This document shows, piece after piece, positions 28,715-38,402 of a stretch of DNA of 64,000 nucleotides. The notes below the pieces were generated by a model. The model did not search any database and had not been told where the DNA came from. It saw only the letters and a list, made by a program, of their open reading frames with translations. The position numbers and the translations under genes are program-made. Position 1 is the first letter of the stretch. Every line of letters starts with the position of its first letter. This DNA is from Pelagibacterales bacterium SAG-MED05 (GTDB lineage: Bacteria > Pseudomonadota > Alphaproteobacteria > Pelagibacterales > Pelagibacteraceae): assembly GCA_014654415.1 (NCBI GenBank), contig JACWDC010000004.1, forward strand, positions 37,375 through 101,374, in the 5' to 3' direction.

Positions 28715-31705
28715 ATGAGCGCTCTAGATAATAAAAAAAGTTCCTATATTAAAAAAAATAAAAAAGTATCATTTACTTTTGATGGAAAAAAATATTATGG
28801 CTACAAAGGAGATACGATTGCTTCAGCTTTATTGAGAAATAATGTTAGGTTGATTGCTAGAAGTTTTAAATATCATAGGCCGAGAGGTATATACACTTGC
28901 GGAATAGAAGAACCTAATGCGATTGTTCAAATATTAAATGAACATAACGAACCCAATGCTAGAGCAACTGTAAAACAAATTTATGAAGGCATGAAAGTAG
29001 ACAGCCAAAATCGTTGGCCATCGCTTAATCTAGACATTGGTTCAATTAATAATTTGTTATCACCGATGTTTTCTGCAGGTTTTTATTACAAAACATTTAT
29101 GGGTCCAAAGGGTTTCTGGAAAAAAATTTATGAACCAATAATTAGAAGAACGGCTGGGCTTGGAAAGCCACCTAAAGAATTTAGATCTAAAAGCATTCAT
29201 CAAAATCATAATGTAGATATTGTTATTGTTGGAGCAGGTTTAAGCGGTTTAATAGCTGCGAGAAAATTAATTGATACAGAATATGATGTTTTACTTTTAG
29301 AACAAGATAGCTTTCTAGGAGGAGTGTTAAAAAACTCAAACAAAGTAGAACAGATCAATAATCAAGAAGTAAATAAATGGATAAAGGAAACAGAAAGACT
29401 TATTAAAATCTCAACAAATATTAAAATATTAAAAAACTCTCTAGTAACTTCATACAATTTTACAAATCATCTAATCGCTTTAGAAGATAAATTTGCAGGA
29501 AAAGCAATTGATACAAGCAAGTCCGAGTTAACTCTACACAAAATCAGAACAACACACACCATCTTGGCTAATGGACACATCGAGAGATTTATTTCATTTA
29601 GAAACAACGATTTACCAGGAGTAATGTTAGCCTCGTCTTTTGAAAAATATATTCATCGATATGGAGTTATCCCTGAAACCAACCCTGTAATTTTTACAAA
29701 TAACTCAACAACAGTTACTCTTCTAAAATCTTTAGTTGACCTTGGCCATAAGCCAGTCGCTTATGTGGATGCTAGAGATAAAAATAAGATAGGAAAAAAA
29801 CTTTTAACTTACTTAAAGAAAAACAATATTCCTTTTTATTTTAACGCAGAAATAGAAGGCTGTGATGGAAATAAGAAAGTTGAAACTATATCTATCAGAA
29901 AAAATAAGAACAAAATTATTAAAGTGAAATCTTCAATGCTTTGTGTATCTGGAGGAATCAATCCTGATATACATTTATTTACTCAATCTAAAGGACTAGT
30001 TAAGTGGGACGATAAACTTATTACTTTCAAACCAGATGTGCCTTTTCAGAACACTATCACTATAGGATCTGTAAGTGGAAATTATAATTATGAGAAAACA
30101 CATGATGAAATTAATAATAAGCTGTCTTTTTTAAAACCAAAAAATATTGAAATGAAGATAAAAATTAATGACACCAACAATTTCAATATAAAAGAGCTTT
30201 GGGAAACGAGACACGAGAAAAAATCTAATTGGTCTAAATCTTTTATAGATTTACATAATGATGTAACCACAAAAGATCTTAAACAAGCAGTAGTAGAAGG
30301 ATTTGACCGTATTGAGCATCTAAAACGTTTCACTACAAACAGCATGGGTACTGACCAAGGAAAAATTAGTAGTATTAATTCGTTAGGCATAGTTTCAAAA
30401 ATCTTAAAAAAGGAAATTTCTGAAGTAGGAACAACAACTTATAGACCACCTTATGCTCCGCTTAGCTTTTCAGCTATTGCAGGAAGGAATACTTATGAAT
30501 TTTACGATCCTCAAAGAAAAACACCTATTCATAATTGGCACATAAATAACAAAGCAATATTCGAAGATGTAGGTCAGTGGAAAAGACCTTGGTACTTTAA
30601 AGAACATGACTCAGAAACCATGCATCAGGCTGTACAAAGAGAGTCAAAACAAACAAGACAAACAGCTGGAATTTTAGATGGTAGCACTCTTGGAAAAATA
30701 GAAATTAAAGGTAAGGATGCATTGGAATTTATGAATCTTATGTACACAAATCCGTTCACTAAAATGAAACCAATGACTTCAAGGTATGCTCTTATGTTAG
30801 GTGAAGATGGAATGATAAAAGATGACGGTATCGTATGTAAATTTAATGATAAACATTTTATAGCAACAACTACATCTGGAGGAGCTCCTAAAGTTTTAGC
30901 TGATATGGAAGAATATCTTCAAACAGAGTGGCCCCATCTTCAAGTGTATGTGAATTCAATTACCGAACAGTTTACCACATTTAATATTAGCGGTCCTAAA
31001 TCAAGAGATATAATGAGCAAAGTGTTTACTGAAGTTGATTTTAGCAACGAAAACTTTCCCTTTATGACTTTTAAAGTTTTTAACTACAAGGGTACAGAAG
31101 CTAGAATTATGCGAGCTAGTTTTACAGGAGAACTTGGTTATGAGATTTATATCACTCCTAATCATGGCTTAGAATTATGGAAAAGAATATTTCATCATGG
31201 AAATGTTTTTGATCTTGTTCCTTATGGAACAGAGACTATGCATTTGTTGAGAGCTGAAAAAGGTTATGTTGTAATTGGTCAAGAGACAGACGGAACCGTA
31301 ACACCTATTGATCTTAATTTTAATTGGATGATAGGTAAAAAGAAAAAAGATTTTATCGGCAAAAGATCTTTGACTAGAAGCGACACAGCAAGAGAAGATC
31401 GAAAACAATTAGTTGGGATTGTCCCATTAGATAAATCTGAATTTATTGAAGAAGGACAACATGTTGTAGAACGTGAAAGATTACCAAATCCAATAAAAAC
31501 ACCTGTAGAATATCTTGGTCATGTTTCATCTAGTTACCACAGCCCTAACCTTAACCATTGTATTGCAATGGCTATGATAAAAGGTGGCAATAAATTGATG
31601 GGTAAAAAATTATTTATTTCTTCATCTTACGGAACTAAAAATATCGCAGTAGAGGTTGTTAGTCCTGTTTTTATTGATCCCGAAAACAAGAGGTTGACGT
31701 CATGA
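28715..31705 (+). CDS. soxA: Sarcosine oxidase alpha subunit
   Basis: Large subunit of 996 residues. The N-terminal ferredoxin-fold segment (YGYKGDTIASALL, SFKYHRPRGIYTCG) has lost the Fe-S cysteines, as usual for SoxA. An NAD-binding domain follows (VDIVIVGAGLSGLIAARKL, about 165-185). A C-terminal GcvT-like tetrahydrofolate domain (about 600-996) includes RALMLGEDGMIKDDGIV-like and FTGELGYEIYI motifs. The ATG overlap with soxG (4 bp) supports one transcript. Confidence 0.95.
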   Translation: MSALDNKKSSYIKKNKKVSFTFDGKKYYGYKGDTIASALLRNNVRLIARSFKYHRPRGIYTCGIEEPNAIVQILNEHNEPNARATVKQIYEGMKVDSQNRWPSLNLDIGSINNLLSPMFSAGFYYKTFMGPKGFWKKIYEPIIRRTAGLGKPPKEFRSKSIHQNHNVDIVIVGAGLSGLIAARKLIDTEYDVLLLEQDSFLGGVLKNSNKVEQINNQEVNKWIKETERLIKISTNIKILKNSLVTSYNFTNHLIALEDKFAGKAIDTSKSELTLHKIRTTHTILANGHIERFISFRNNDLPGVMLASSFEKYIHRYGVIPETNPVIFTNNSTTVTLLKSLVDLGHKPVAYVDARDKNKIGKKLLTYLKKNNIPFYFNAEIEGCDGNKKVETISIRKNKNKIIKVKSSMLCVSGGINPDIHLFTQSKGLVKWDDKLITFKPDVPFQNTITIGSVSGNYNYEKTHDEINNKLSFLKPKNIEMKIKINDTNNFNIKELWETRHEKKSNWSKSFIDLHNDVTTKDLKQAVVEGFDRIEHLKRFTTNSMGTDQGKISSINSLGIVSKILKKEISEVGTTTYRPPYAPLSFSAIAGRNTYEFYDPQRKTPIHNWHINNKAIFEDVGQWKRPWYFKEHDSETMHQAVQRESKQTRQTAGILDGSTLGKIEIKGKDALEFMNLMYTNPFTKMKPMTSRYALMLGEDGMIKDDGIVCKFNDKHFIATTTSGGAPKVLADMEEYLQTEWPHLQVYVNSITEQFTTFNISGPKSRDIMSKVFTEVDFSNENFPFMTFKVFNYKGTEARIMRASFTGELGYEIYITPNHGLELWKRIFHHGNVFDLVPYGTETMHLLRAEKGYVVIGQETDGTVTPIDLNFNWMIGKKKKDFIGKRSLTRSDTAREDRKQLVGIVPLDKSEFIEEGQHVVERERLPNPIKTPVEYLGHVSSSYHSPNLNHCIAMAMIKGGNKLMGKKLFISSSYGTKNIAVEVVSPVFIDPENKRLTS

Positions 31706-32223
31706 CAAAATTATTATCATCACGAGACATAGATATTTCTCAAAGAAATTTTCAACAGATCATCATTAGAGGTGATGGAAAAGATCGATTTAATCAAATA
31801 ATAAATAAAGAAATATCCATAATTCCTCCTTCTAAAAATCTTGAGGTGACAAAAGACGATAGATTCATGTTTGCAAAAAATTCATTTGATCAGTGGAGTT
31901 TAATTTATTTAGTAGAAAGAGACTACAAAGAGATTTTAAAATTTATTTCTAATATCAATTCAAATGATGAAATTCTTGCTTCTGATTATTCTTATGGTCA
32001 AGTTTATTTTGAAATTTCTGGTAAAAATAGAAATGAATTTTTAAATAAATTAACACATTTTGATTTACGTTTAAAAAAATTTCCAGTCTTTTCAATGGCT
32101 CAAACTTTAATAGCTAAAATAGATTGCTCGATCTACCATTTGAAAGACAGGTATATTGTAACTTGCAATAGATCTTTCGAAGATTATTTTAAAGAACGTC
32201 TTAAAGATACAGCTAATATTTAA
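31702..32223 (+). CDS. soxG: Sarcosine oxidase gamma subunit
   Basis: A 173-residue protein occupying the usual soxG position and of the usual size. It carries the GcvT-like half-domain features seen in SoxG (QQIIIRGDGKDRFNQII, FSMAQTLIAKIDCSIYHL). SoxG diverges quickly, so the call rests partly on synteny. Overlaps soxA by 4 bp. Confidence 0.88.
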   Translation: MTKLLSSRDIDISQRNFQQIIIRGDGKDRFNQIINKEISIIPPSKNLEVTKDDRFMFAKNSFDQWSLIYLVERDYKEILKFISNINSNDEILASDYSYGQVYFEISGKNRNEFLNKLTHFDLRLKKFPVFSMAQTLIAKIDCSIYHLKDRYIVTCNRSFEDYFKERLKDTANI

Positions 32224-32224
32224 A

Positions 32225-32854
32225 ATGGAAAATTTAGTACTGGGTTTCTTGACTGGTGGAAGCCTAATATTAGCAATAGGCCCTCAAAATCTTTTTGTAA
32301 TTGAGCAAGGATTAAGAAGAAACTTTGTATTTACCATCACAACAATTTGTGCTGCTTCAGATATATTGCTAATTTTTTTTGGCATATTCATTTATCATAT
32401 TTTTGATTCTATACCTTTAAAAGTAGAAATAATTTTAAACTTTATACTAATTGTATTTTTAATTAATTATATCAAAGGCAAGATTGGTAATTTAAAAGAA
32501 AAATATAAAATAAAAAAAATAGAAAGATCTCAAAACTTTAAAGATATAATCTTAAAAACCTTGGGATTTACCTACCTGAATCCCCACGTTTATTCTGATA
32601 CTGTTTTTATTTTAGGAAATTTATCAAAAAATTTTGTCTTACAAGAAAAATTTTATTTTGCTTTTGGAGCATCATTTGCCTCCATTATATTTTTTTATTC
32701 TTTAGGTTTTATGTCTAGCGCATTTGCTAATTTTATTAAAAAGAGAAATACTTGGAAATATATAAATAGCTTTATTATATTTTTTATGTCAATTTTAGTA
32801 GTCTATATTACTTATGACACCTTTATACATATCTTGATTGCAATACGCGCTTAG
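32225..32854 (+). CDS. LysE/ArgO-family amino acid exporter
   Basis: A 209-residue, six-helix protein with the LysE opening FLTGGSLILAIGPQNLFVIEQGL and TLGFTYLNPHVYSDTVFILG, both diagnostic. It starts one base after the soxG stop, so it is probably co-transcribed with soxBDAG and may release glycine-derived or basic amino acids; the substrate is not shown by sequence. Its 3' end overlaps a convergent gene by 32 bp. Confidence 0.88.
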   Translation: MENLVLGFLTGGSLILAIGPQNLFVIEQGLRRNFVFTITTICAASDILLIFFGIFIYHIFDSIPLKVEIILNFILIVFLINYIKGKIGNLKEKYKIKKIERSQNFKDIILKTLGFTYLNPHVYSDTVFILGNLSKNFVLQEKFYFAFGASFASIIFFYSLGFMSSAFANFIKKRNTWKYINSFIIFFMSILVVYITYDTFIHILIAIRA

Positions 32855-33716
32855 TATTAAAACCATAGAAGATTATTGCAAAAATGATTATAGCTCCACC
32901 AATTAAAGTATTAACGTTAGGAACTTCATTGATTCCAAACCACGGCAACCAAACCCAGAAAATTCCACCCAAAACTTCTGTAAGTGAAAGTAGAGTTAAA
33001 TCTGTAGCAGGTAGATATCTTGATTTCATAGAAAATAAAATAAGTCCCGTACAAACTAAAAATCCATGTAATGCTGAAAGTGAAGAATTTTTTAAAGAAA
33101 TAAATATATTACTATCATTGAATAATAAAACCATAATAGCAACAGCTGAGCAGAAAATTCCTGCAATAGCTACAGTGGTAAATTTTGGAGTATTCTTTCT
33201 CCATCTAAGAGAAACAGTAAATCCAGCAAAACCTAATGACGAAAGCAATCCATTAATTAAACCAAATAGTGTTCCTTCTCCTTTACTATCGAGTGACATA
33301 AATATTATTCCAGCTGCCGCAATTGATATAGCTATTAATGTCGTTTTTGAAATTTTTTCTTTTAAAAAAATATATGCTAAAATTGCAGCAACAAATGGCT
33401 GAGTAGCTAACATCATCATTGTAACAGCTGCGGTTGTTGTTGTTATCGAAAGTATAAAAGAAATGTTTGCAACACCAAGACTTACTCCCCCAATTAATCC
33501 TGATAAACCTATCTTGTTGTAATTAAGTATAAACTTTTGACCTTCAGCTAAAAATAAATAAATATTTAAAACTAAAAAAATCACAGAACCTCTAAAGAAA
33601 AGATACTGCCAAGGAATTAATTCTGCATTATCTATGTGTCTTACAACTAAGGGCCCAAAAGACCAAAAGATCCCTGCAATTAGAACAATTACTATAGCTG
33701 AACTATTTTTTATCAT
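32823..33716 (-). CDS. EamA/DMT-family transporter
   Basis: A 297-residue protein with two EamA domains and about ten helices (AIVIVLIAGIFWSFGPLVVRHID; GTLFGLINGLLSSLGFAGFTV). The frame extends to 33755, but the ATG at 33716 places the first helix correctly and gives a 14-bp overlap with the upstream MFS gene; I chose it. Substrate unknown. Convergent with the LysE-type gene. Confidence 0.85.
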   Translation of the reverse strand: MIKNSSAIVIVLIAGIFWSFGPLVVRHIDNAELIPWQYLFFRGSVIFLVLNIYLFLAEGQKFILNYNKIGLSGLIGGVSLGVANISFILSITTTTAAVTMMMLATQPFVAAILAYIFLKEKISKTTLIAISIAAAGIIFMSLDSKGEGTLFGLINGLLSSLGFAGFTVSLRWRKNTPKFTTVAIAGIFCSAVAIMVLLFNDSNIFISLKNSSLSALHGFLVCTGLILFSMKSRYLPATDLTLLSLTEVLGGIFWVWLPWFGINEVPNVNTLIGGAIIIFAIIFYGFNTKRVLQSRYV

Positions 33717-35025
33717 TAGCTGTATTAGATAAATCAACCCCTGTTTCAGGATCAAGTTCGATACCTAATGGAGTAATGTCCTTTGGTAGCGGTGTAAAAG
33801 TAGATTCAGGATTATCTTCATATTTTCTTTTACTTATTCTAAATAATCCAAACACAGTAATTATTATAAAGAACATAAGTAGGTGAACAAAGAAACCATT
33901 TGGACCTAAAACATTCATTAGTATAGAACAAATAATTGGACCTGCCATAGCACCTAATCCAAATATAATATTTAAACCAGCACCAGCTGCAACAAATTTT
34001 TCCTTAGGAATATAATCATTTACTAGCGCAAGATTAAGTGCAAACAAAGGTAGAGTCATTCCTGAAAGAAGAATGATAAATATAAAGAGCTTTGTTTTAT
34101 CCATGCCAGTGCCTATTGAAAAATAATTAAATCTTATCATTTCCTCTGCAATTAAATTGTTAAAAGATAATCCTGAAGCTGAAATTGAAAGAATTGCAAA
34201 TATGGATGCTAAAATACAGCATCCGATAATAACTAATCTTCTGTCATGTTTGTCTGATAGAGATCCTATAGGCCATTGAAAAAGAGCGCCTGAAAGCGTT
34301 ACCGCAAATAACAATATAGAAATATCAAAGACAGATAAATTCATTGTTACAGCATAAACAGATAACATCGTAAACATTGCTGAAAAAATAAAACCAGAGC
34401 AGAATGTAGAAAAACTGCCGAAAGGAGAAATCTTATAAAGTTCTTTAATTTTAATAGAACTAGTTTTTTTAAATGTAGGAGGCTTACGTTTTGTAAGTAA
34501 TATTGGAATTAACGCTATAGAAAATAATAAAGAAATTAATATAAAGGGTTCATAATTTTGAGGACCACTTATATTTAATAATAGATTTCCTAACGCAAAT
34601 GCAAAAAAAGTAATAAACATATAAAGCGATAAAACTTTCCCCCTTGTTTTATTTGTGGCTCTATCGTTTAACCAACTTTCAACAATAATAAGTATTCCTA
34701 TCATGCTAAAACCCGTTAAAAATCTTGCTAAAGTCCAAATTACAGGATCTACAAATACAACATGCACTAATGAACTAAGCGATGCCATAGAAGCAAAAGC
34801 AGCAAACACTCTTATGTGACCTACTTTACTTACAAGATTCGGAATTATATTTGCTCCAATAAAATAACCAACAAAATAACCAGACATCATTGTTCCAGTT
34901 GCGATAAAATTAAAATTTTCTAAAACAGCTCTGATTCCTAAAAGGTTTCCTTGAAACCCGTGTGAAATCATTATTACTGCAAAGCCTGTAAAAAGAGCCC
35001 AGGAATTTCTTATGATCTTTCCCAT
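33703..35025 (-). CDS. MFS transporter (YcaD-like)
   Basis: A 440-residue major facilitator with twelve helices. Motifs: SGYFVGYFIGANIIPNLVSKVGH (between helices 2 and 3), ARFLTGFSMIGILIIVESWLND (typical of the YcaD/CynX-like branch) and QWPIGSLSDKHDRR (second-half loop). A polar tail of about 45 residues ends the protein. Transported compound unknown. It precedes and overlaps the EamA gene. Confidence 0.85.
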   Translation of the reverse strand: MGKIIRNSWALFTGFAVIMISHGFQGNLLGIRAVLENFNFIATGTMMSGYFVGYFIGANIIPNLVSKVGHIRVFAAFASMASLSSLVHVVFVDPVIWTLARFLTGFSMIGILIIVESWLNDRATNKTRGKVLSLYMFITFFAFALGNLLLNISGPQNYEPFILISLLFSIALIPILLTKRKPPTFKKTSSIKIKELYKISPFGSFSTFCSGFIFSAMFTMLSVYAVTMNLSVFDISILLFAVTLSGALFQWPIGSLSDKHDRRLVIIGCCILASIFAILSISASGLSFNNLIAEEMIRFNYFSIGTGMDKTKLFIFIILLSGMTLPLFALNLALVNDYIPKEKFVAAGAGLNIIFGLGAMAGPIICSILMNVLGPNGFFVHLLMFFIIITVFGLFRISKRKYEDNPESTFTPLPKDITPLGIELDPETGVDLSNTANDKK

Positions 35026-35070
35026 GACTCAAGCCATTATGCTTTCTTTAGGACAAAAGCAATAGTCTTT

Positions 35071-36678
35071 TTACATGTTGCCGTACTTAGGACCGCCACC
35101 ACCTTCGGGTGCTACCCAGGTAATATTTTGAGAGGGTTCTTTAATATCACACGTCTTACAATGGATGCAGTTTTGAGAATTAATAACGAACTTTTCCTGC
35201 TGAATTTCATAAACCCCAACAGGACAATACCTTACAGCTGGTTCGTCGTATTTTTTTAAAGTGTAGTTAATTGGTAGATTAGGGTCTTTTAACCTTAAAT
35301 GGACAGGCTGGTTTTCAGTATGATTAGTTCCCGTTAAATAAACAGAGCTAGTTTTGTCGAATGTTAGCTTTCCATCAGGTTTTGGATATTCAATTTTAGG
35401 CATCTGATTAGCGGGTTTTAAAGACTCATGATCAGCATGTTTATGTTTTAATGTAAAAGGTAGCTTTCCTCTAAATAAAATTTGATCAATACCAGTAAAG
35501 ATTATTCCTAGTATTAAGCCCCAGCTAAAACTAGGTTTAACATTTCGTGCAGTATACAATTCTTTATAAGCCCAACTATCTTTGAATTTTTTTTCATAAA
35601 TCGAGAGATCAGCTTTATTTTTAATGTTTTCAATTATAGATTCTGCTGCAATTATTCCACTTTTCATCGCAGTATGTGAACCTTTTATTTTAGGCATATT
35701 TAAAGTTCCCGCATCACATCCAATTAATAGTGCTCCTGGCATAAACATTTTAGGTAAACTCTGTATTCCTCCTTCAATTAAGGCTCTTGCACCAAAAGCA
35801 ATACGTTTACCGCCTTCTAACATTTTTCTTATAGCCTTATGTGTTTTAAATCTTTGAAATTCATCAAAGGGAGAAAGGTAAGGATTTTGATAATCAAGAC
35901 CAATAACATATCCAAAATAAATTTGTCTATTTTCTGCATGATAGATAAAGCTTCCACCGTAAGTTTTGTTATCTAAAGGCCATCCTGCTGTATGCATAAC
36001 TAAACCTTCTTGATGTTGTTCTTCACTTACTTCCCATATTTCTTTAAAGCCAATACCATATTGTTGAGGATTTTTTCCTTCATCTAGATTGAATTTTTTA
36101 ATTAATTGTTTACCTAAATGACCTCTACAACCTTCAGAAAACACAGTTATCTTTGCATGTAATTCCATTCCTTCCTGATAAGTATCTTTTTTATTTCCCT
36201 CTTTATCTAAACCCATGTCTAAAGTAGCTACACCTTTAATTGATCCATCATCATTATAAAGAACTTCGCTAGCAGGAAACCCAGGGAATATTTCAACTCC
36301 TAATTTTTCTGCTTGATCAGCTAACCAACGACAAAGATTAGCAAGACTAATGATATAATTTTTATGATTTTTTTGTACTGACGGTAAAAGCCATGTAGGC
36401 CAACTTAATGAAGAATTTTTTCCTAAAAATAGGAATTTTTCTTTTGAAACTTTTGTTTTTACTGGAGCCCCTTCATTCTTCCAATTAGGTATTAATTCAT
36501 CAAGTGCTTTCGTTTCAAACACATTACCGCTTAAAATATGAGCTCCAACTTCAGCACCTTTTTCAAGAATACAAACATTTAAATTAGGATCGAGCTGTTT
36601 GAGTTTTATTGCTGTAGTTAAACCTGCTGGTCCTGCACCAACAATTACCACATCATATTCCATTGCTTCTCTAGCCAT
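35071..36678 (-). CDS. Electron transfer flavoprotein-ubiquinone oxidoreductase
   Basis: Passes electrons from ETF to ubiquinone at the inner membrane. FAD motif DVVIVGAGPAGLTTAIKL, GAHILSGNVFETKALDELIP, and a C-terminal 4Fe-4S domain with cysteines in YCPVGVYEI and NCIHCKTCDIKEP, then WVAPEGGGGPKYGNM. Length 535 residues is normal. Last gene of the run dimethylglycine dehydrogenase-etfB-etfA-ETF-QO, which gives a complete route from methyl-amine oxidation to the quinone pool. Confidence 0.95.
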   Translation of the reverse strand: MAREAMEYDVVIVGAGPAGLTTAIKLKQLDPNLNVCILEKGAEVGAHILSGNVFETKALDELIPNWKNEGAPVKTKVSKEKFLFLGKNSSLSWPTWLLPSVQKNHKNYIISLANLCRWLADQAEKLGVEIFPGFPASEVLYNDDGSIKGVATLDMGLDKEGNKKDTYQEGMELHAKITVFSEGCRGHLGKQLIKKFNLDEGKNPQQYGIGFKEIWEVSEEQHQEGLVMHTAGWPLDNKTYGGSFIYHAENRQIYFGYVIGLDYQNPYLSPFDEFQRFKTHKAIRKMLEGGKRIAFGARALIEGGIQSLPKMFMPGALLIGCDAGTLNMPKIKGSHTAMKSGIIAAESIIENIKNKADLSIYEKKFKDSWAYKELYTARNVKPSFSWGLILGIIFTGIDQILFRGKLPFTLKHKHADHESLKPANQMPKIEYPKPDGKLTFDKTSSVYLTGTNHTENQPVHLRLKDPNLPINYTLKKYDEPAVRYCPVGVYEIQQEKFVINSQNCIHCKTCDIKEPSQNITWVAPEGGGGPKYGNM

Positions 36679-36699
36679 GGAAAGACTATATCAAACTAA

Positions 36700-37653
36700 T
36701 TATTTTTGGATAGTATTCAGTTTGTTTAGCTCAGCTAAAAATTCTGGAAGGGCTGTAAATAAATCTGCTTCTAAACCATAATCCGCAACACTAAAGATCG
36801 GTGCTTCACCATCTTTATTAATTGCGACAATTATTTTACTTTCTTTCATCCCTGCTAAGTGCTGGATTGCTCCAGAAATTCCAACGGCGATGTATAAATC
36901 AGGAACTACAACTTTTCCAGTTTGGCCAACTTGATGGTCATTACTTATGTAACCAGCATCAACAGCTGCCCTTGATGCCCCAACTGCTGCATTAAGTTTA
37001 TCAGCTATATCATTTATCAGTTTGAAATTTTCTCCACTCTCTAATCCTCTTCCACCTGACACAACTATTCTTGCAGTTCCAAGCTCTGGTCTTTCTGATT
37101 TAGTTTCTTCCCTTTTAATAAATTTGGAAGCACTAGGAATATCTACTGCTTCAACTTTTTCAATTAGAGCTGAACCACCTGATTTTTCTGCAGCATCGAA
37201 AGAAGTCGGTCTTATTGTAACGCATCTTTTTTGGTCGTTACTTTTTACCGTTGCAAAAGCATTACCTGCATAAATAGGTCTTACAAAAGTGTCTGGTCCA
37301 TTTACTTTAATTATATCGCTTACTTGAGACACATCTAAAGCAGCTGCTACTCTTGGCATAAAGTTTTTTCCAAAAGTATTAGCAGAAGCTACGATATGGT
37401 CATATTTTTCTGAAACTTTTATTACTAAAGGAGCAAGATTTTCTGGAAGATAATTTTGGTAATTTGGAGAGTCACATACTAAAACCTTTTTAACTAGAGG
37501 AATATTTGCAGTTTCTTTTGAAACATTTTCACAACTAGTTCCTGCTACTAGGACATGTACGTCAGAGTCTATTTTAGATGCTGCAGTAATTGCATTAAAT
37601 GTAAAAGGTTTTAATTTCGAATTATCATGCTCTGCTATTAACAAAACTGACAT
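36700..37653 (-). CDS. etfA: Electron transfer flavoprotein alpha subunit
   Basis: A 317-residue FAD-binding subunit: N-terminal ETF domain ([20 protein letters not shown]), then the C-terminal FAD domain with [54 protein letters not shown] and [17 protein letters not shown]. Adjacent to etfB (start and stop share one base), forming the heterodimer. Confidence 0.96.
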   Translation of the reverse strand: MSVLLIAEHDNSKLKPFTFNAITAASKIDSDVHVLVAGTSCENVSKETANIPLVKKVLVCDSPNYQNYLPENLAPLVIKVSEKYDHIVASANTFGKNFMPRVAAALDVSQVSDIIKVNGPDTFVRPIYAGNAFATVKSNDQKRCVTIRPTSFDAAEKSGGSALIEKVEAVDIPSASKFIKREETKSERPELGTARIVVSGGRGLESGENFKLINDIADKLNAAVGASRAAVDAGYISNDHQVGQTGKVVVPDLYIAVGISGAIQHLAGMKESKIIVAINKDGEAPIFSVADYGLEADLFTALPEFLAELNKLNTIQK

Positions 37654-38402
37654 TATATTACCTTCGCTTCATTTTTAAGTTTACTTACTAATTCTGCTAC
37701 ATTTGCAACTTTAATACCTGCTTTTCTTTTTGGTGGCTCTTCTACTTTTAACTGCTCAATTCTATTTTTTAGATCAACACCCATATCTTTAGCATTTAAC
37801 AGCTCCATAGGTTTTTTCTTTGCTTTCATAATGTTTGGAAGTGACGCGAACCTAGGTTCATTTAATCTTAAATCACAAGTTACGATTGCTGGTAAATTAA
37901 TCTCAAGAGTTTCTAAACCTTCATCAATTTCTCTTATAACTTCTAGTGATTTTTCTTTAATACTTAATTTTGAAGAAAAGGTAGCTTGAGGCCAGTTAAG
38001 CATTGCTGCAAGCATTTGACCAGTTTGATTACAGTCATCATCAATGGCTTGTTTGCCTAAGAAAACCATATCAGGTTTTTCTTTCTCTACTATTTTCTTT
38101 AAAATTTTTGCAATACCTAAAGGCTCAATATAACTATCTGCCTTAACGTGAATTCCTTTATCTGCTCCCACTGCTAAAGCTTTTCTAATACTCTCTTGGG
38201 CTTTATCTTCTCCAATTGAAATGGCAACTACCTCTTTAACCTTACCAGACTCTTTAAGTTTAACAGACTCTTCTACTGCATTATCATCTGGGGGATTGGT
38301 TGACATTTTAACGTTATCAGTATGAACGCCAGAACCATCTTCTTTTACTCTGATTTGAACGTTATAATCAATGACTCTTTTTACAGCTACTAGTATTTTC
38401 AT
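37653..38402 (-). CDS. etfB: Electron transfer flavoprotein beta subunit
   Basis: A 249-residue AMP-binding partner of EtfA: MKILVAVKRVIDYNVQIRVK, NPPDDNAVEESVKLKESG, FLGKQAIDDDCNQTGQMLA and LPAIVTCDLRLNEPRFASL are the family hallmarks. Its ATG follows the dehydrogenase stop directly and its stop overlaps etfA, so the four genes are one operon. Confidence 0.96.
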   Translation of the reverse strand: MKILVAVKRVIDYNVQIRVKEDGSGVHTDNVKMSTNPPDDNAVEESVKLKESGKVKEVVAISIGEDKAQESIRKALAVGADKGIHVKADSYIEPLGIAKILKKIVEKEKPDMVFLGKQAIDDDCNQTGQMLAAMLNWPQATFSSKLSIKEKSLEVIREIDEGLETLEINLPAIVTCDLRLNEPRFASLPNIMKAKKKPMELLNAKDMGVDLKNRIEQLKVEEPPKRKAGIKVANVAELVSKLKNEAKVI